This document shows, in pieces, positions 16,325-23,924 of a DNA stretch of 37,489 bases; position 1 is the stretch's first letter, and each line of letters opens with the position of its first letter. A model generated the notes under the pieces. That model saw nothing but the letters and a program-made list of their open reading frames with translations. It was not told the DNA's origin and did no database searches. The position numbers were made by a program, and so were the translations under genes. The stretch comes from Bradyrhizobium tropiciagri. Its GTDB lineage: Bacteria > Pseudomonadota > Alphaproteobacteria > Rhizobiales > Xanthobacteraceae. The stretch spans positions 1-37,489 of the forward strand of contig NZ_LFLZ01000082.1 of NCBI RefSeq assembly GCF_001189845.1. The letters run 5' to 3'.

Positions 16325-16792
16325 TCAGGCGACTTCGAACACACCTTCGACTTCGACCGCGGCGTCTGCGGGCAGCGAGGCGACACCGACGGTGGTGCGG
16401 GCATGGCGGCCCTTGTCGCCGAAGGCTGCGACCATCAGGTCGGAGGCGCCGTTCAGCACCTTCGGGCCGTCGAAGAAATCCGGTGCGGAGTTGATGAAGC
16501 CGCCCAATCGCACCACGCGCACGACCTTGTCGAGATCGCCGAGCGCGGCCTTGATCTGCGCCAGCAGGTTGATCGCACAGCCTTGCGCCGCGGCAACGCC
16601 TTGTTCCAGCGTGACGCCGGCCCCGAGCTTGCCCTTGGCGATCAGCTTGCCTTCGGCGTTGAAACAGACCTGGCCGGAGATGAACAGCAGGTTTCCGCTG
16701 CGGACGAAGGGGACATAGTTCGCGACCGGGGAGGTCGGCTCGGGAAGTGTGATGCCCTGTGACGCCAGTTTCTGTTCGACGGTACCCGCCAT
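16325..16792 (-). CDS. RidA/YjgF/YER057c/UK114-family protein (lacking the RidA arginine)
   Basis: A 155-residue Rid-superfamily protein, expected to be a trimer with the active cleft between subunits. It shows NLLFISGQVCFNAEGKLIAK, EQGVAAAQGCAINLLAQIKA and a C-terminal VGVASLPADAAVEVEG. In E. coli RidA the equivalent C-terminal stretch has the catalytic Arg105; here that place is Ser. It is therefore probably not a canonical 2-aminoacrylate deaminase but belongs to another Rid subgroup with unknown chemistry. The start at 16792 is chosen because GGGGGA lies just upstream; the open frame extends to 16867 without such a site. The glycerophosphodiesterase gene follows after three bases. Confidence 0.88.
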   Translation of the reverse strand: MAGTVEQKLASQGITLPEPTSPVANYVPFVRSGNLLFISGQVCFNAEGKLIAKGKLGAGVTLEQGVAAAQGCAINLLAQIKAALGDLDKVVRVVRLGGFINSAPDFFDGPKVLNGASDLMVAAFGDKGRHARTTVGVASLPADAAVEVEGVFEVA

Positions 16793-17052
16793 CTTTTGTC
16801 CCCCAATTGGATTGCACGAAGCCTGAAACGCGGTCAGGGCCAAGTTTGTTTCGATTGTTTCGCGCATCGTGCCGCTGGTTGCAAGCGACGGTCACGTGAG
16901 AGCCGGGCGGCCGCGGCGTGCGAAATCGCATGGAAAACTGCCAAAAACGCCGGCTATTTCGCTGCGCACCTTGCCATTTTGTAAAAGTTGCCCCAGTTGC
17001 GGCGCAATACCACCGTCATTATTGTGCCGAATCTCTGCCTCGAGGAAAACAC

Positions 17053-17916
17053 ATGAACCTTCCGTTTCGGAATCCGTCGCGTGCCCTGGTGCTCACGATC
17101 GCCGTTGCCGCAGGGTCCGGTCTGGTTCAAGGCTCCGCTGCTGCGGCAAGCGGGCCGTTTCTCGCGCATCAGGCGCTGTACGATCTGAGCCTCGTGAAAT
17201 CACGCGGCTCCAATTCGGTCAGCGATGCGCGCGGGCGCATCCTCTACAACTTCTCCGGAAACTCCTGCGAAGGCTACACCTCCGAATTCCGCCAGGTGTC
17301 GGAGCTCGACAGCGGCGAGGGCAAGGTGACGCTGTCTGATCTGCGTTCCACGTCCTGGGAGGACGCGTCGGGCAAGAGCTACCGCTTCAAGATCGACACG
17401 CGGATGAACGACAGTGACTCGTCGCCGGTCGACGGCATCGCCGAGCGGGTCGGCGATCATATCACCGTGAAGCTGACCCAGCCGGTGAAGAAGACGTTCA
17501 ATATCGACGGCAAGATCGTGTTCCCGACCGAGCAGATCCAGCACATCATCGCCGCCGCCCGTGACGGCAAGTCGGTGCTCGAACAGACCGTCTATGACGG
17601 CTCCGACAATGGCGAGAAGGTCTACAACACGCTGACGGTGATCGGCCGCCCGATTGCGGGCGACCGCGCGCCGTCGTCGCCCGATCCGTCGACGGCGAGC
17701 GATGCGATGAAGACCATGACGCGCTGGCCGGTGACGGTGAGCTATTATGACAGCGACGCGCGGGCCAAGGATGGTGAGCAGACGCCGGTCTACGCGATGT
17801 CGTTCGAGCTCTACGAAAACGGCGTCTCCCGCGCGCTGGTGCTGGATTACAACGATTTCGTGATCTCCGGCGCGCTGGACAAGTTCGACGTCAGGGATTC
17901 CAAGCCCTGCAAGTGA
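17053..17916 (+). CDS. eipB: EipB family cell-envelope integrity protein (DUF1849)
   Basis: A periplasmic protein of 287 residues. In Brucella, EipB folds as a beta-spiral and is needed for envelope integrity and stress survival. A signal peptide covers residues ~1-32 (ALVLTIAVAAGSGLVQGSAA). The family hallmark opening FLAHQALYDLSLVKS follows, then SNSVSDARGRILYNFSGNSC. Cys72 in SGNSCEGY and Cys286, the penultimate residue, correspond to the conserved disulphide pair that stabilises EipB. TSEFRQVSELDSGEGKVTLS and FPTEQIQHIIAAARDG are further family parts. The ATG at 17053 has GAGGAAAAC upstream; earlier in-frame starts precede the signal peptide. It is monocistronic and divergent from the Rid gene. 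Confidence 0.9.
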   Translation: MNLPFRNPSRALVLTIAVAAGSGLVQGSAAAASGPFLAHQALYDLSLVKSRGSNSVSDARGRILYNFSGNSCEGYTSEFRQVSELDSGEGKVTLSDLRSTSWEDASGKSYRFKIDTRMNDSDSSPVDGIAERVGDHITVKLTQPVKKTFNIDGKIVFPTEQIQHIIAAARDGKSVLEQTVYDGSDNGEKVYNTLTVIGRPIAGDRAPSSPDPSTASDAMKTMTRWPVTVSYYDSDARAKDGEQTPVYAMSFELYENGVSRALVLDYNDFVISGALDKFDVRDSKPCK

Positions 17917-18002
17917 GGGGCTGGCTGTAGCCACGCACTCGACGTCGTCTCGGGCAAGCGACTTGTCCGCCGTAGCTCAACGAGCGAAGGCGGAAGCGCG
18001 AC

Positions 18003-18290
18003 CCGGGACCATAACCACAGGGTTGAGTTGTTACGCGGGCTGTGGCCCCAGCGTCGTGCCGCAACACGATCCTGTGGTTATGGGTCCCTGCTTTCGCACT
18101 AGGGCATGCACACATCTTTTCCGATCGAAGAATCGACTCTTAATCAAGGACTTGGATGTGGGGCGATGACCAAAGTTCGCGAGCGCAGCTTAGCTAAACG
18201 TCGTCATTTCTCTGCGTTCTTCAGCCAAGTCCTTGAGAAGACTCCAGAAGATGTGTGCATGCACTAGTGCTTTCGCAGGGACGACAGCGG
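18003..18290. repeat. Large palindromic repeat, interrupted by a MITE-like insertion
   Basis: Arms CCGGGACCATAACCACAGG (18003-18021) and CCTGTGGTTATGGGTCCCTG (18071-18090) are inverted. The repeat should continue directly as TGCTTTCGCAGGGACGACAG, but this continuation is found only after position 18267. The gap 17917-18381 between eipB and the next gene (465 bp) holds this repeat and its insertion and no gene. Confidence 0.65.
18099..18267. mobile_element. MITE-like element, 169 bp, with 20-bp terminal inverted repeats and 10-bp target duplication
   Basis: The left end CTAGGGCATGCACACATCTT and the reverse complement of the right end, CTAGTGCATGCACACATCTT, match at 19 of 20 bases. TGCTTTCGCA flanks it directly on both sides (18089-18098 and 18268-18277), as a target-site duplication. 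Inside, TCAAGGACTTGG (18144-18155) and CCAAGTCCTTGA (18225-18236) form a second inverted pair, so much of the element can fold. There is no transposase, so it must have moved using one encoded elsewhere. Confidence 0.75.
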
Positions 18291-18381
18291 AGCAAGATCA
18301 TAGTGCCCGGTGAGACTGCGCTGGTCGAATGAGTTGGACACGAGTACGCTTCCCGAAACACGCGTGTCAGGGAGGCACATC

Positions 18382-18783
18382 ATGAGCAAGCTCGATCATC
18401 TTCGCCCCAGCGGCCTGCATCACAATCCGGCTTACTCCCACGTCGTCGTCGCATCGGGCGCGCGCACGATCTACATTTCGGGACAGGTGTCGACTGACGA
18501 AGAGGGCCGGGTGGTCGGCGTCGGCGATCTCGCCGCGCAGACGACGCAGGTGATGCAGAACCTCGGCATGGCGCTGAAGGCCGCCGGTGCCAGCTATTCC
18601 AACATCGTCAAGATCACGACCTTCGTCGTCGGCTACAAGCCTGAGTTGCGCCCGATCATCGGCAAGGCGCGCTCGGCGTTCTTCGAGGGCATGGAGCCGC
18701 CGGCCTCTACGCTCGTCGGCGTCACCGCGCTCGCGGCCCCGGAATGGCTGATCGAGATCGAGGCGATCGCGGTCGCGGATTGA
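18382..18783 (+). CDS. RidA/YjgF/YER057c/UK114-family protein, second copy (lacking the RidA arginine)
   Basis: A 133-residue Rid-superfamily protein. Recognisable parts are TIYISGQVSTDEEGRVVGVG, the helix AQTTQVMQNLGMALKAAGAS, the strand NIVKITTFVVGYKPELRPII and the C-terminal LIEIEAIAVAD. The stretch VGVTALAAPEW replaces the VARLPKD segment of RidA, so the catalytic Arg105 is missing. It is unlikely to be the housekeeping imine deaminase; proteins of this subgroup are often encoded near catabolic genes. GGGAGGCACATC precedes the ATG at 18382. It is not close to the Rid protein at 16325 in sequence, so it is not a recent duplicate. Confidence 0.88.
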   Translation: MSKLDHLRPSGLHHNPAYSHVVVASGARTIYISGQVSTDEEGRVVGVGDLAAQTTQVMQNLGMALKAAGASYSNIVKITTFVVGYKPELRPIIGKARSAFFEGMEPPASTLVGVTALAAPEWLIEIEAIAVAD

Positions 18784-18797
18784 CGGCAGTGCCTCCC

Positions 18798-18883
18798 CGT
18801 CATTGCGAGGAGCGAAGCGACGAAGCAATCCATCGTTCCGCATATGCTGAAGCATGGATTGCTTCGCTTCGCTCGCAATGACG
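18798..18883. repeat. CGTCATTGCGAG palindromic repeat, copy 3
   Basis: Arms CGTCATTGCGAGGAGCGAAG and CTTCGCTTCGCTCGCAATGACG enclose GAAGCAATCCAT/ATGGATTGCTTC. It lies between the convergent Rid and dinB genes. Confidence 0.8.
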
Positions 18884-18908
18884 AAGCCAACGGGAGTTGG
18901 AGTAGCTC

Positions 18909-20225
18909 CTAGTCTTCCGCGTTCTTCTGCGGTCCCTCATACGCAATGCCCCGGATCACGGCGGCGTTGCCGAATTTCTTGCGCAGATTGTCCATCGCGC
19001 GTTCGGCGTGCGCCGAGCGGCGGTCGAGCATGTCGGAATCGTTGGCCTGCGAGCCCGGGCGCAACGCGCTGACGCCGGCGCCCATCAGGCGGAAGGCGGT
19101 GCCGTCGATCTCCCTGGCCAGCATCTCGCGCGTCACCGCAAAGATCTTTGCGGCCAATTGGGTCGGGGTCTGGATCGATTGCGAGCGGGTGCGTTGGCGG
19201 AAGTCGGCGGTCTTCAGCTTCAACGTGATGGTGCAGCCTGAGAGGTCGCTGCTCTTCAGCCGCGCCGAGGTCTTCTCCGACAGCTTCCAGAGCAGTTTTT
19301 CCAGGATTGCAAAATCGCGGATGTCGGTTTCGAAGGTGGTCTCGCTCGAGATCGTCTTGGCGCCGCGATCGGGCACCACGCTGCGGTCGTCGATGCCGCG
19401 CGCCAGCCGCCACAGCCTGCGGCCTTCGCTCGCAAACTGCTTCATCAGTTCGTTCTCGTCGGCGCGCTGCAGGTCGGCGATGACGCGGAACCCGCGTTGC
19501 ACCAGCTTCTCCTGCGTCGCCGGGCCAACGCCGTAGATGAAGCCGACCGGCTTGCTGGCCAGCATCTCGCGCGCCTCGTCCTGGTCGAGCGTGGCGTAGC
19601 CCCTCGGCTTGTCGAGATCGGAGGCGATCTTGGCGAGGAACTTGTTGCAGGACAGCCCGACCGACACCGTGATGCCGATATCGCGCTCGACCTCGCGGGC
19701 GAATCTGGCGAGCACCTTGGCCGGGATCATGCCGTGGACACGCTGCGTGCCGGCGAGATCGAGGAACGCCTCGTCGATCGACAGCGGCTCGACCAGCGGC
19801 GTCAGCGCCTGCATCGCCTGGCGCACCTCGCGCCCGACCCGGACATATTTCGCCATGTCGGGCGGGATCACGGTCGCGTCCGGGCAGAGTTCCAGCGCCT
19901 TGAACATCGGCATCGCCGAGCGGACGCCGTAGGTGCGGGCGATGTAGCAGGCGGCCGACACGACGCCGCGCTTGCCGCCACCGATGATGACGGGGCGGTC
20001 GGCGATGTCAGGATTGTCGCGCTTCTCGACGGTGGCGTAGAACGCGTCGCAGTCGATATGGGCCAGCGCCAGCGCGGGCAGGGTGCGGTGACGCACCAGC
20101 CGCGGCGAACCGCAATGGCTGCATCGCTTCACCTTGATATCGAGATCGCCGAGGCAGTCCCGGCAGAAACTGAGGGGGCCGTCGGGAGCTGCCGCCGCCG
20201 TCGTCACGGCACGTCGCGCTCCCAT
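18909..20225 (-). CDS. dinB: DNA polymerase IV (Y-family translesion polymerase)
   Basis: An error-prone translesion DNA polymerase of 438 residues, longer than E. coli Pol IV (351). The catalytic palm begins with HIDCDAFYATVEKRD (Asp58), followed by the nucleotide-binding region RPVIIGGGKRGVVSAACYIA and the second acidic pair in PLSIDEAFLDLAG. The helix-hairpin-helix region FIYGVGPATQEKLVQRGFRV and the little-finger part (TTFETDIRDFAILEKLLWKL) follow. Before the palm, residues 21-38 hold two CxxC pairs (Cys21/24 and Cys35/38), a probable zinc ribbon not present in the E. coli enzyme but seen in rhizobial relatives. Its first 22 bases overlap the DUF3572 gene, with which it is likely co-transcribed; that unit is divergent from divK. 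Confidence 0.93.
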   Translation of the reverse strand: MGARRAVTTAAAAPDGPLSFCRDCLGDLDIKVKRCSHCGSPRLVRHRTLPALALAHIDCDAFYATVEKRDNPDIADRPVIIGGGKRGVVSAACYIARTYGVRSAMPMFKALELCPDATVIPPDMAKYVRVGREVRQAMQALTPLVEPLSIDEAFLDLAGTQRVHGMIPAKVLARFAREVERDIGITVSVGLSCNKFLAKIASDLDKPRGYATLDQDEAREMLASKPVGFIYGVGPATQEKLVQRGFRVIADLQRADENELMKQFASEGRRLWRLARGIDDRSVVPDRGAKTISSETTFETDIRDFAILEKLLWKLSEKTSARLKSSDLSGCTITLKLKTADFRQRTRSQSIQTPTQLAAKIFAVTREMLAREIDGTAFRLMGAGVSALRPGSQANDSDMLDRRSAHAERAMDNLRKKFGNAAVIRGIAYEGPQKNAED

Positions 20226-20503
20226 TTCGGGTCGCCCAGCACCTGGTGGGCGGCGGCGATGTTGGTCGGGTGCAGTTCGGAGGCCGCGGCGAACGCCTTC
20301 ACGGTGGCGTCGTCGCGCATCACGAAATCGAGCACGCTCGCAAGAAATTGAGGATTGGATGCTGCGTTCCGCAGCGTCTCTGGACCGATTCCGGTTTCGG
20401 CCAGGAACAAGCCCAGCCGTTCGGGATCGCCGGCAATAAAGCCGAGCGCCTGAATCGCAACGATTTCAGCAACTTCCCGGGGGTTGTGAACAGGCTTTTT
20501 CAA
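20204..20503 (-). CDS. DUF3572 family protein
   Basis: A small protein of unknown function restricted to alphaproteobacteria. The match is to NPREVAEIVAIQALGFIAGD, then PERLGLFLAETGIGPETLRN, ASNPQFLASVLDFVMRDD and ASELHPTNIAAAHQVLGDP, an all-helical protein. The start is uncertain: TTG at 20503 (KKPVHNPREVAEI) gives 99 residues and fits where family similarity begins. The open frame extends to a TTG at 20581 (125 residues) with unlike sequence. It overlaps dinB by 22 bp and faces away from divK, an arrangement also known from Caulobacter relatives. Confidence 0.8.
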   Translation of the reverse strand: MKKPVHNPREVAEIVAIQALGFIAGDPERLGLFLAETGIGPETLRNAASNPQFLASVLDFVMRDDATVKAFAAASELHPTNIAAAHQVLGDPKWERDVP

Positions 20504-20732
20504 CGCGCCGGTTTGCCTTTCCGTTAACTTATGGTCTCTATTGAGAGGCCCATCATGCCCGAGTCTTCCGCGTGTGTTCAAGCAACGGAAACCACGCTGC
20601 GGAAGTTGGACTAACGGGTTAACGGGTTAGAGCGATTCTGGCGCTAGTTTGAATTCACATTTTCGACGCGTCCCGAGCGCGGCGCGTGAGGTGCCGCAGC
20701 CGGGCCCGTCTCCTGGGTTTGGGAGGGACGGG

Positions 20733-21098
20733 ATGGCCAAAACCGTCCTGATCGTGGAGGACAATGAGCTCAACATGAAGCTCTTTCGCGATCTGTTGGA
20801 AGCGCATGGCTATCAGACTTCGGGCACCAGCAATGGCTTCGAAGCGCTCGATCTCGTCCGCAAGCTGCGCCCCGATCTCATTTTGATGGATATTCAACTG
20901 CCTCAGGTTTCCGGCCTCGAGGTCACGCGCTGGATCAAGGACGATCCCGATCTGCGCACGATTCCGGTGGTCGCGGTCACCGCCTTCGCCATGAAGGGCG
21001 ACGAAGAGCGCATCCGCGAAGGCGGCTGCGAAGCCTATTTGTCCAAGCCGATCTCGGTCGGCAAATTTATTGAGACCGTCCGACGCTTTATCGGATAG
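20733..21098 (+). CDS. divK: Single-domain response regulator DivK
   Basis: A stand-alone receiver of 121 residues. DivK in Caulobacter and relatives is phosphorylated by DivJ, dephosphorylated by PleC, and controls CtrA activity through DivL/CckA. The phosphoacceptor is Asp53 in LILMDIQLPQVSG, the same number as Caulobacter DivK. Acidic pocket residues lie in VLIVEDNELNMKLF (Glu9/Asp10), with the switch Thr in VAVTAFAMKGDEE and Lys in YLSKPISVGKF. The ATG at 20733 has GGGAGGG upstream. pleD begins 15 bases after its stop, so the two form an operon; they act in the same polarity pathway. Confidence 0.95.
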   Translation: MAKTVLIVEDNELNMKLFRDLLEAHGYQTSGTSNGFEALDLVRKLRPDLILMDIQLPQVSGLEVTRWIKDDPDLRTIPVVAVTAFAMKGDEERIREGGCEAYLSKPISVGKFIETVRRFIG

Positions 21099-21113
21099 GG
21101 GAGTTGTGGTGCA

Positions 21114-22487
21114 ATGTCCGCGCGTATCCTCGTCGTCGATGACGTTCCGGCGAACGTCAAGCTGTTGGAAGCCCGCCTGTCGGCCGAATATTTCGATGTG
21201 CTGACCGCTTCCAACGGGACCGAAGCGCTGGACATCTGCGCGCGCGCGGAATGCGACATCATCCTGCTCGACGTCATGATGCCTGATATGGACGGCTTCG
21301 AGGTCTGCCGCCGCTTGAAGTCGAATCCGGCGACCCATTTCATCCCCGTCGTCATCGTCACCGCGCTCGACAGCCCGGCCGATCGCGTGCGCGGGCTTGA
21401 AGCCGGCGCCGACGATTTCCTCACCAAGCCGGTGTCCGACGTCGTGCTGATCGCGCGCGTGCGCTCGCTGACGCGGCTGAAGATGATGACCGATGAGCTG
21501 CGCATGCGCGCCATCACCTCGCTCGAGATCGGCATGCAGGCGCCCGAGCGCAGCGCGATCGCGGATCGTGGTACCGGCGGCCGCATCCTCTTGGTCGACG
21601 ACCGGCCGTCGTCCTACGAGAAGCTGGCGCCGATCCTCTCCGCCGAACACACCGTCGACGTCGAGTCCAATCCGTCTGAAGCGCTGTTCCATGCTGCCGA
21701 GGGCAATTACGACCTGCTGATCGTGTCGCTCAGCCTCGACAATTTCGACGGCCTGCGGCTGTGCAGCCAAGCCCGCTCGCTGGAGCGGACGCGTCAGGTG
21801 CCGATCCTTGCGATCTCGGATGCCGACAACAACACGCGGCTGATGCGCGGGCTCGAGATCGGCGTCAACGACTATCTGCTGCGTCCGGTCGACAAGAACG
21901 AATTGCTGGCGCGGGCGCGCACCCAGATCCGCCGCCGCCGCTACACCGATCATCTGCGCGACAATGTGCAGAATTCGATCGAGATGGCGATCACGGACGC
22001 GCTGACCGGCCTCAACAACCGGCGCTACATGGAGAGCCATCTCGCGACGCTTGCGGAGCAGGCCTCGATCCGCGGCAAGCCGCTGGCGCTGATGATCCTC
22101 GACATCGATTACTTCAAGGCGATCAACGACACCTACGGCCACGATGCCGGCGACGACGTGCTGCGCGAATTCGCCGTCCGCATCCGCAAGTCGATCCGCG
22201 GCATCGATCTCGCCTGCCGCTATGGCGGCGAGGAGTTTGTGATCGTGATGCCGGAGACCGATCTGCATGTCGCCGGCATGGTCGCCGAGCGGCTGCGCCG
22301 CTCGATCGCGGGCGAGCCCTTTGCCGTCGACAAGGGCGGCAAGCGGATCACGGTCACGATCTCGATCGGTCTCACCACGCTGGAGCGCAAGGGCGAGCCG
22401 GTCTCCGACGTGCTGAAGCGCGCCGACACTGCGCTCTATCGCGCCAAGCACGACGGCCGCAACCGCGTGGTTTCGGCGGCGGCTTAG
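21114..22487 (+). CDS. pleD: Diguanylate cyclase response regulator PleD
   Basis: A two-receiver diguanylate cyclase of 457 residues; it makes cyclic di-GMP at the pole when phosphorylated and dimerised. REC1 (1-120) has phosphoacceptor Asp53 in LLDVMMPDMDG and Lys in DDFLTKPVSD. REC2 (~156-272) lacks the aspartate: LLIVSLSLDNFDG has Ser in its place, as expected for the PleD adaptor receiver. The GGDEF domain (~290-455) has GGEEF at 371-375 and an intact product-inhibition site RGID (362-365) just before it. It follows divK by 15 bases. Classical roles are swarmer-to-stalked transition and flagellum ejection; in this organism adhesion and motility control are inferred. Confidence 0.96.
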   Translation: MSARILVVDDVPANVKLLEARLSAEYFDVLTASNGTEALDICARAECDIILLDVMMPDMDGFEVCRRLKSNPATHFIPVVIVTALDSPADRVRGLEAGADDFLTKPVSDVVLIARVRSLTRLKMMTDELRMRAITSLEIGMQAPERSAIADRGTGGRILLVDDRPSSYEKLAPILSAEHTVDVESNPSEALFHAAEGNYDLLIVSLSLDNFDGLRLCSQARSLERTRQVPILAISDADNNTRLMRGLEIGVNDYLLRPVDKNELLARARTQIRRRRYTDHLRDNVQNSIEMAITDALTGLNNRRYMESHLATLAEQASIRGKPLALMILDIDYFKAINDTYGHDAGDDVLREFAVRIRKSIRGIDLACRYGGEEFVIVMPETDLHVAGMVAERLRRSIAGEPFAVDKGGKRITVTISIGLTTLERKGEPVSDVLKRADTALYRAKHDGRNRVVSAAA

Positions 22488-22495
22488 CCGCATCG

Positions 22496-22582
22496 CGTAG
22501 CTCGGATGCAGCGAAGCGCAATCCGGGATTTCGCGCCATTTGCACGACCGTCCCGGATTGCGCTGCGCTGCATCCGGGCTAC
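22496..22582. repeat. CGTAGC(C/T)CGGATG palindromic repeat, copy 2
   Basis: CGTAGCTCGGATGCAGCGAA at the left and GCTGCATCCGGGCTACC at the right are inverted. It has the same layout as 13388-13476, with GCAATCCGGGA/TCCCGGATTGC inside. It separates convergent pleD and the beta-lactamase-like gene. Confidence 0.8.
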
Positions 22583-22591
22583 CAAGCTGCA

Positions 22592-23797
22592 CTAGCGTCC
22601 GCGCTTCACCGCGTCATAGGCCATCCGCTTGAACTCGAACGAGAACGGATGGACGAACGCCATCTGGCGCTGCGCCATCACCACGCCGGCGATGCCCTTT
22701 CTGGGCGAGATCCACCACTGCGTGCCGGCGACGCCGCCCCAGTAGAACTCGCCGGCGGCATCGGGATGATCGATCGGCGAAGGGTTGAGGATCAGGCCAC
22801 CGGCCAGTCCATGCGCCTTGCCGGGCTGCTCGCCCATCATCGCGAAGCGGATCCATTGTCCGTCGGGCAATTGGTTGGACATCATCGCTGCAATCGTATC
22901 CGGCTTCAGCAGCGTCGGTCCGCCCGGCAGCAGGCTGCGGATCAATGCGACCATGTCGGGCAGCGTCGAGACCAGGCCGCCGCCGCCGTTGAGCCGCGCG
23001 ACGGGGCGCAGATAGGCGCCGGGGAAGGGCGCATTGTCGGTGCGGGTGAGGCCCGGCTTCATCGGCTCCATGAGATCAGCGCCCGCGTAATACGCGACAA
23101 GGCGGCCCTGATCCTGCTCGGGCACAACGAAGCCGGTATCGACCATGCCGAGCGGATCGAGGATGCGCGCCTTGATGAATCTGTCGAAGCTCTGGCCGCT
23201 AACCACCTCGACGAGGCGCGCCACCACGTCGATCGCGAGCGAGTATTCCCACGACGTGCCCGGCTGGTAGATCAGCGGCAGACCGGCCAGCACATCCACC
23301 ATCTGAGCCAGGGTCGTCTTGGGATTGTGCACGCCGCGCTCGTTGAGCGCCTTGAAGATGACGGTGCCGGGATCGAAGAAGCCGTAGCTCAAACCGGCGC
23401 TGTGACTCAGCAATTGGCGGATGGTGATCGAGCTCCGCGCCGGCTCGGTGTCGTCGATCGACGTCGCACCCGGCCACAACACCTTCCGGTTTCCGAGCTG
23501 CGGGATGTAGGTCTCGATCGGATCGTCGAGCCGGAAGCGGCCTTCCTCGAACAGCAGCAGCGCGGCGCAGGAGGTGATCAGCTTGGTGTTGGAGAACGCC
23601 CGGAAGATATGGTCGGTGCGCAGCGGGATCTGCGCTTCCTTGTCGGCCCAGCCGACGCAGGAGACCTCGACGAGGTCGCGACCCACCATCACCGCAGACG
23701 AGATGCCGGACAGGAGATTGTTGTCGATGTAGCGCTGCATGGCGGCGCGCGCCGGCGCGAAATCGTAGCCGGTAGCCGTCACCTTCAGATCTTCCAT
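22592..23797 (-). CDS. Serine hydrolase of the beta-lactamase/penicillin-binding (class C) family
   Basis: A 401-residue serine hydrolase of the beta-lactamase-related esterase/PBP-like group. The nucleophile motif is SNTK (Ser69, Lys72) in FRAFSNTKLITSCAALLL, and the second motif is YSL (Tyr185) in GTSWEYSLAIDVVARLVE. LLSHSAGLSYGF (129-140) and NGGGGLVSTLPDMVALIRS are family marks, and WGGVAGTQWWISP stands near the third motif. It has no signal peptide, so a cytoplasmic esterase or lactonase is more likely than true beta-lactamase activity. The start at 23797 has GGGGAAC upstream; an open frame continues 5' to 24160 but runs over the TetR gene. It is 127 bases downstream of the TetR gene, on the same strand. 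Confidence 0.9.
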   Translation of the reverse strand: MEDLKVTATGYDFAPARAAMQRYIDNNLLSGISSAVMVGRDLVEVSCVGWADKEAQIPLRTDHIFRAFSNTKLITSCAALLLFEEGRFRLDDPIETYIPQLGNRKVLWPGATSIDDTEPARSSITIRQLLSHSAGLSYGFFDPGTVIFKALNERGVHNPKTTLAQMVDVLAGLPLIYQPGTSWEYSLAIDVVARLVEVVSGQSFDRFIKARILDPLGMVDTGFVVPEQDQGRLVAYYAGADLMEPMKPGLTRTDNAPFPGAYLRPVARLNGGGGLVSTLPDMVALIRSLLPGGPTLLKPDTIAAMMSNQLPDGQWIRFAMMGEQPGKAHGLAGGLILNPSPIDHPDAAGEFYWGGVAGTQWWISPRKGIAGVVMAQRQMAFVHPFSFEFKRMAYDAVKRGR

Positions 23798-23924
23798 GGT
23801 CGTTCCCCGGTTGCGCCGCGCCGTTCGCGCGGTCGTCGGCCATCTCGCGTGACGGAATATCCGCTCGGGCCGTCGCGCGTGGTCCGCGCTACCAACCAAA
23901 CGGAACCTGTTTGCGCAACCGGAT

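Noticed and set aside
20504..20732. CtrA-type sites (TTAA-N7-TTAA) before divK
   Set aside because: GTTAAC occurs twice and TAACGGGT is repeated, but the spacing between TTAA pieces is not seven, so no CtrA box is claimed.
20655..22592. 645-codon minus-strand open frame
   Set aside because: It is antisense to divK and pleD, whose motifs are complete; composition is His/Arg/Asp-rich shadow sequence.
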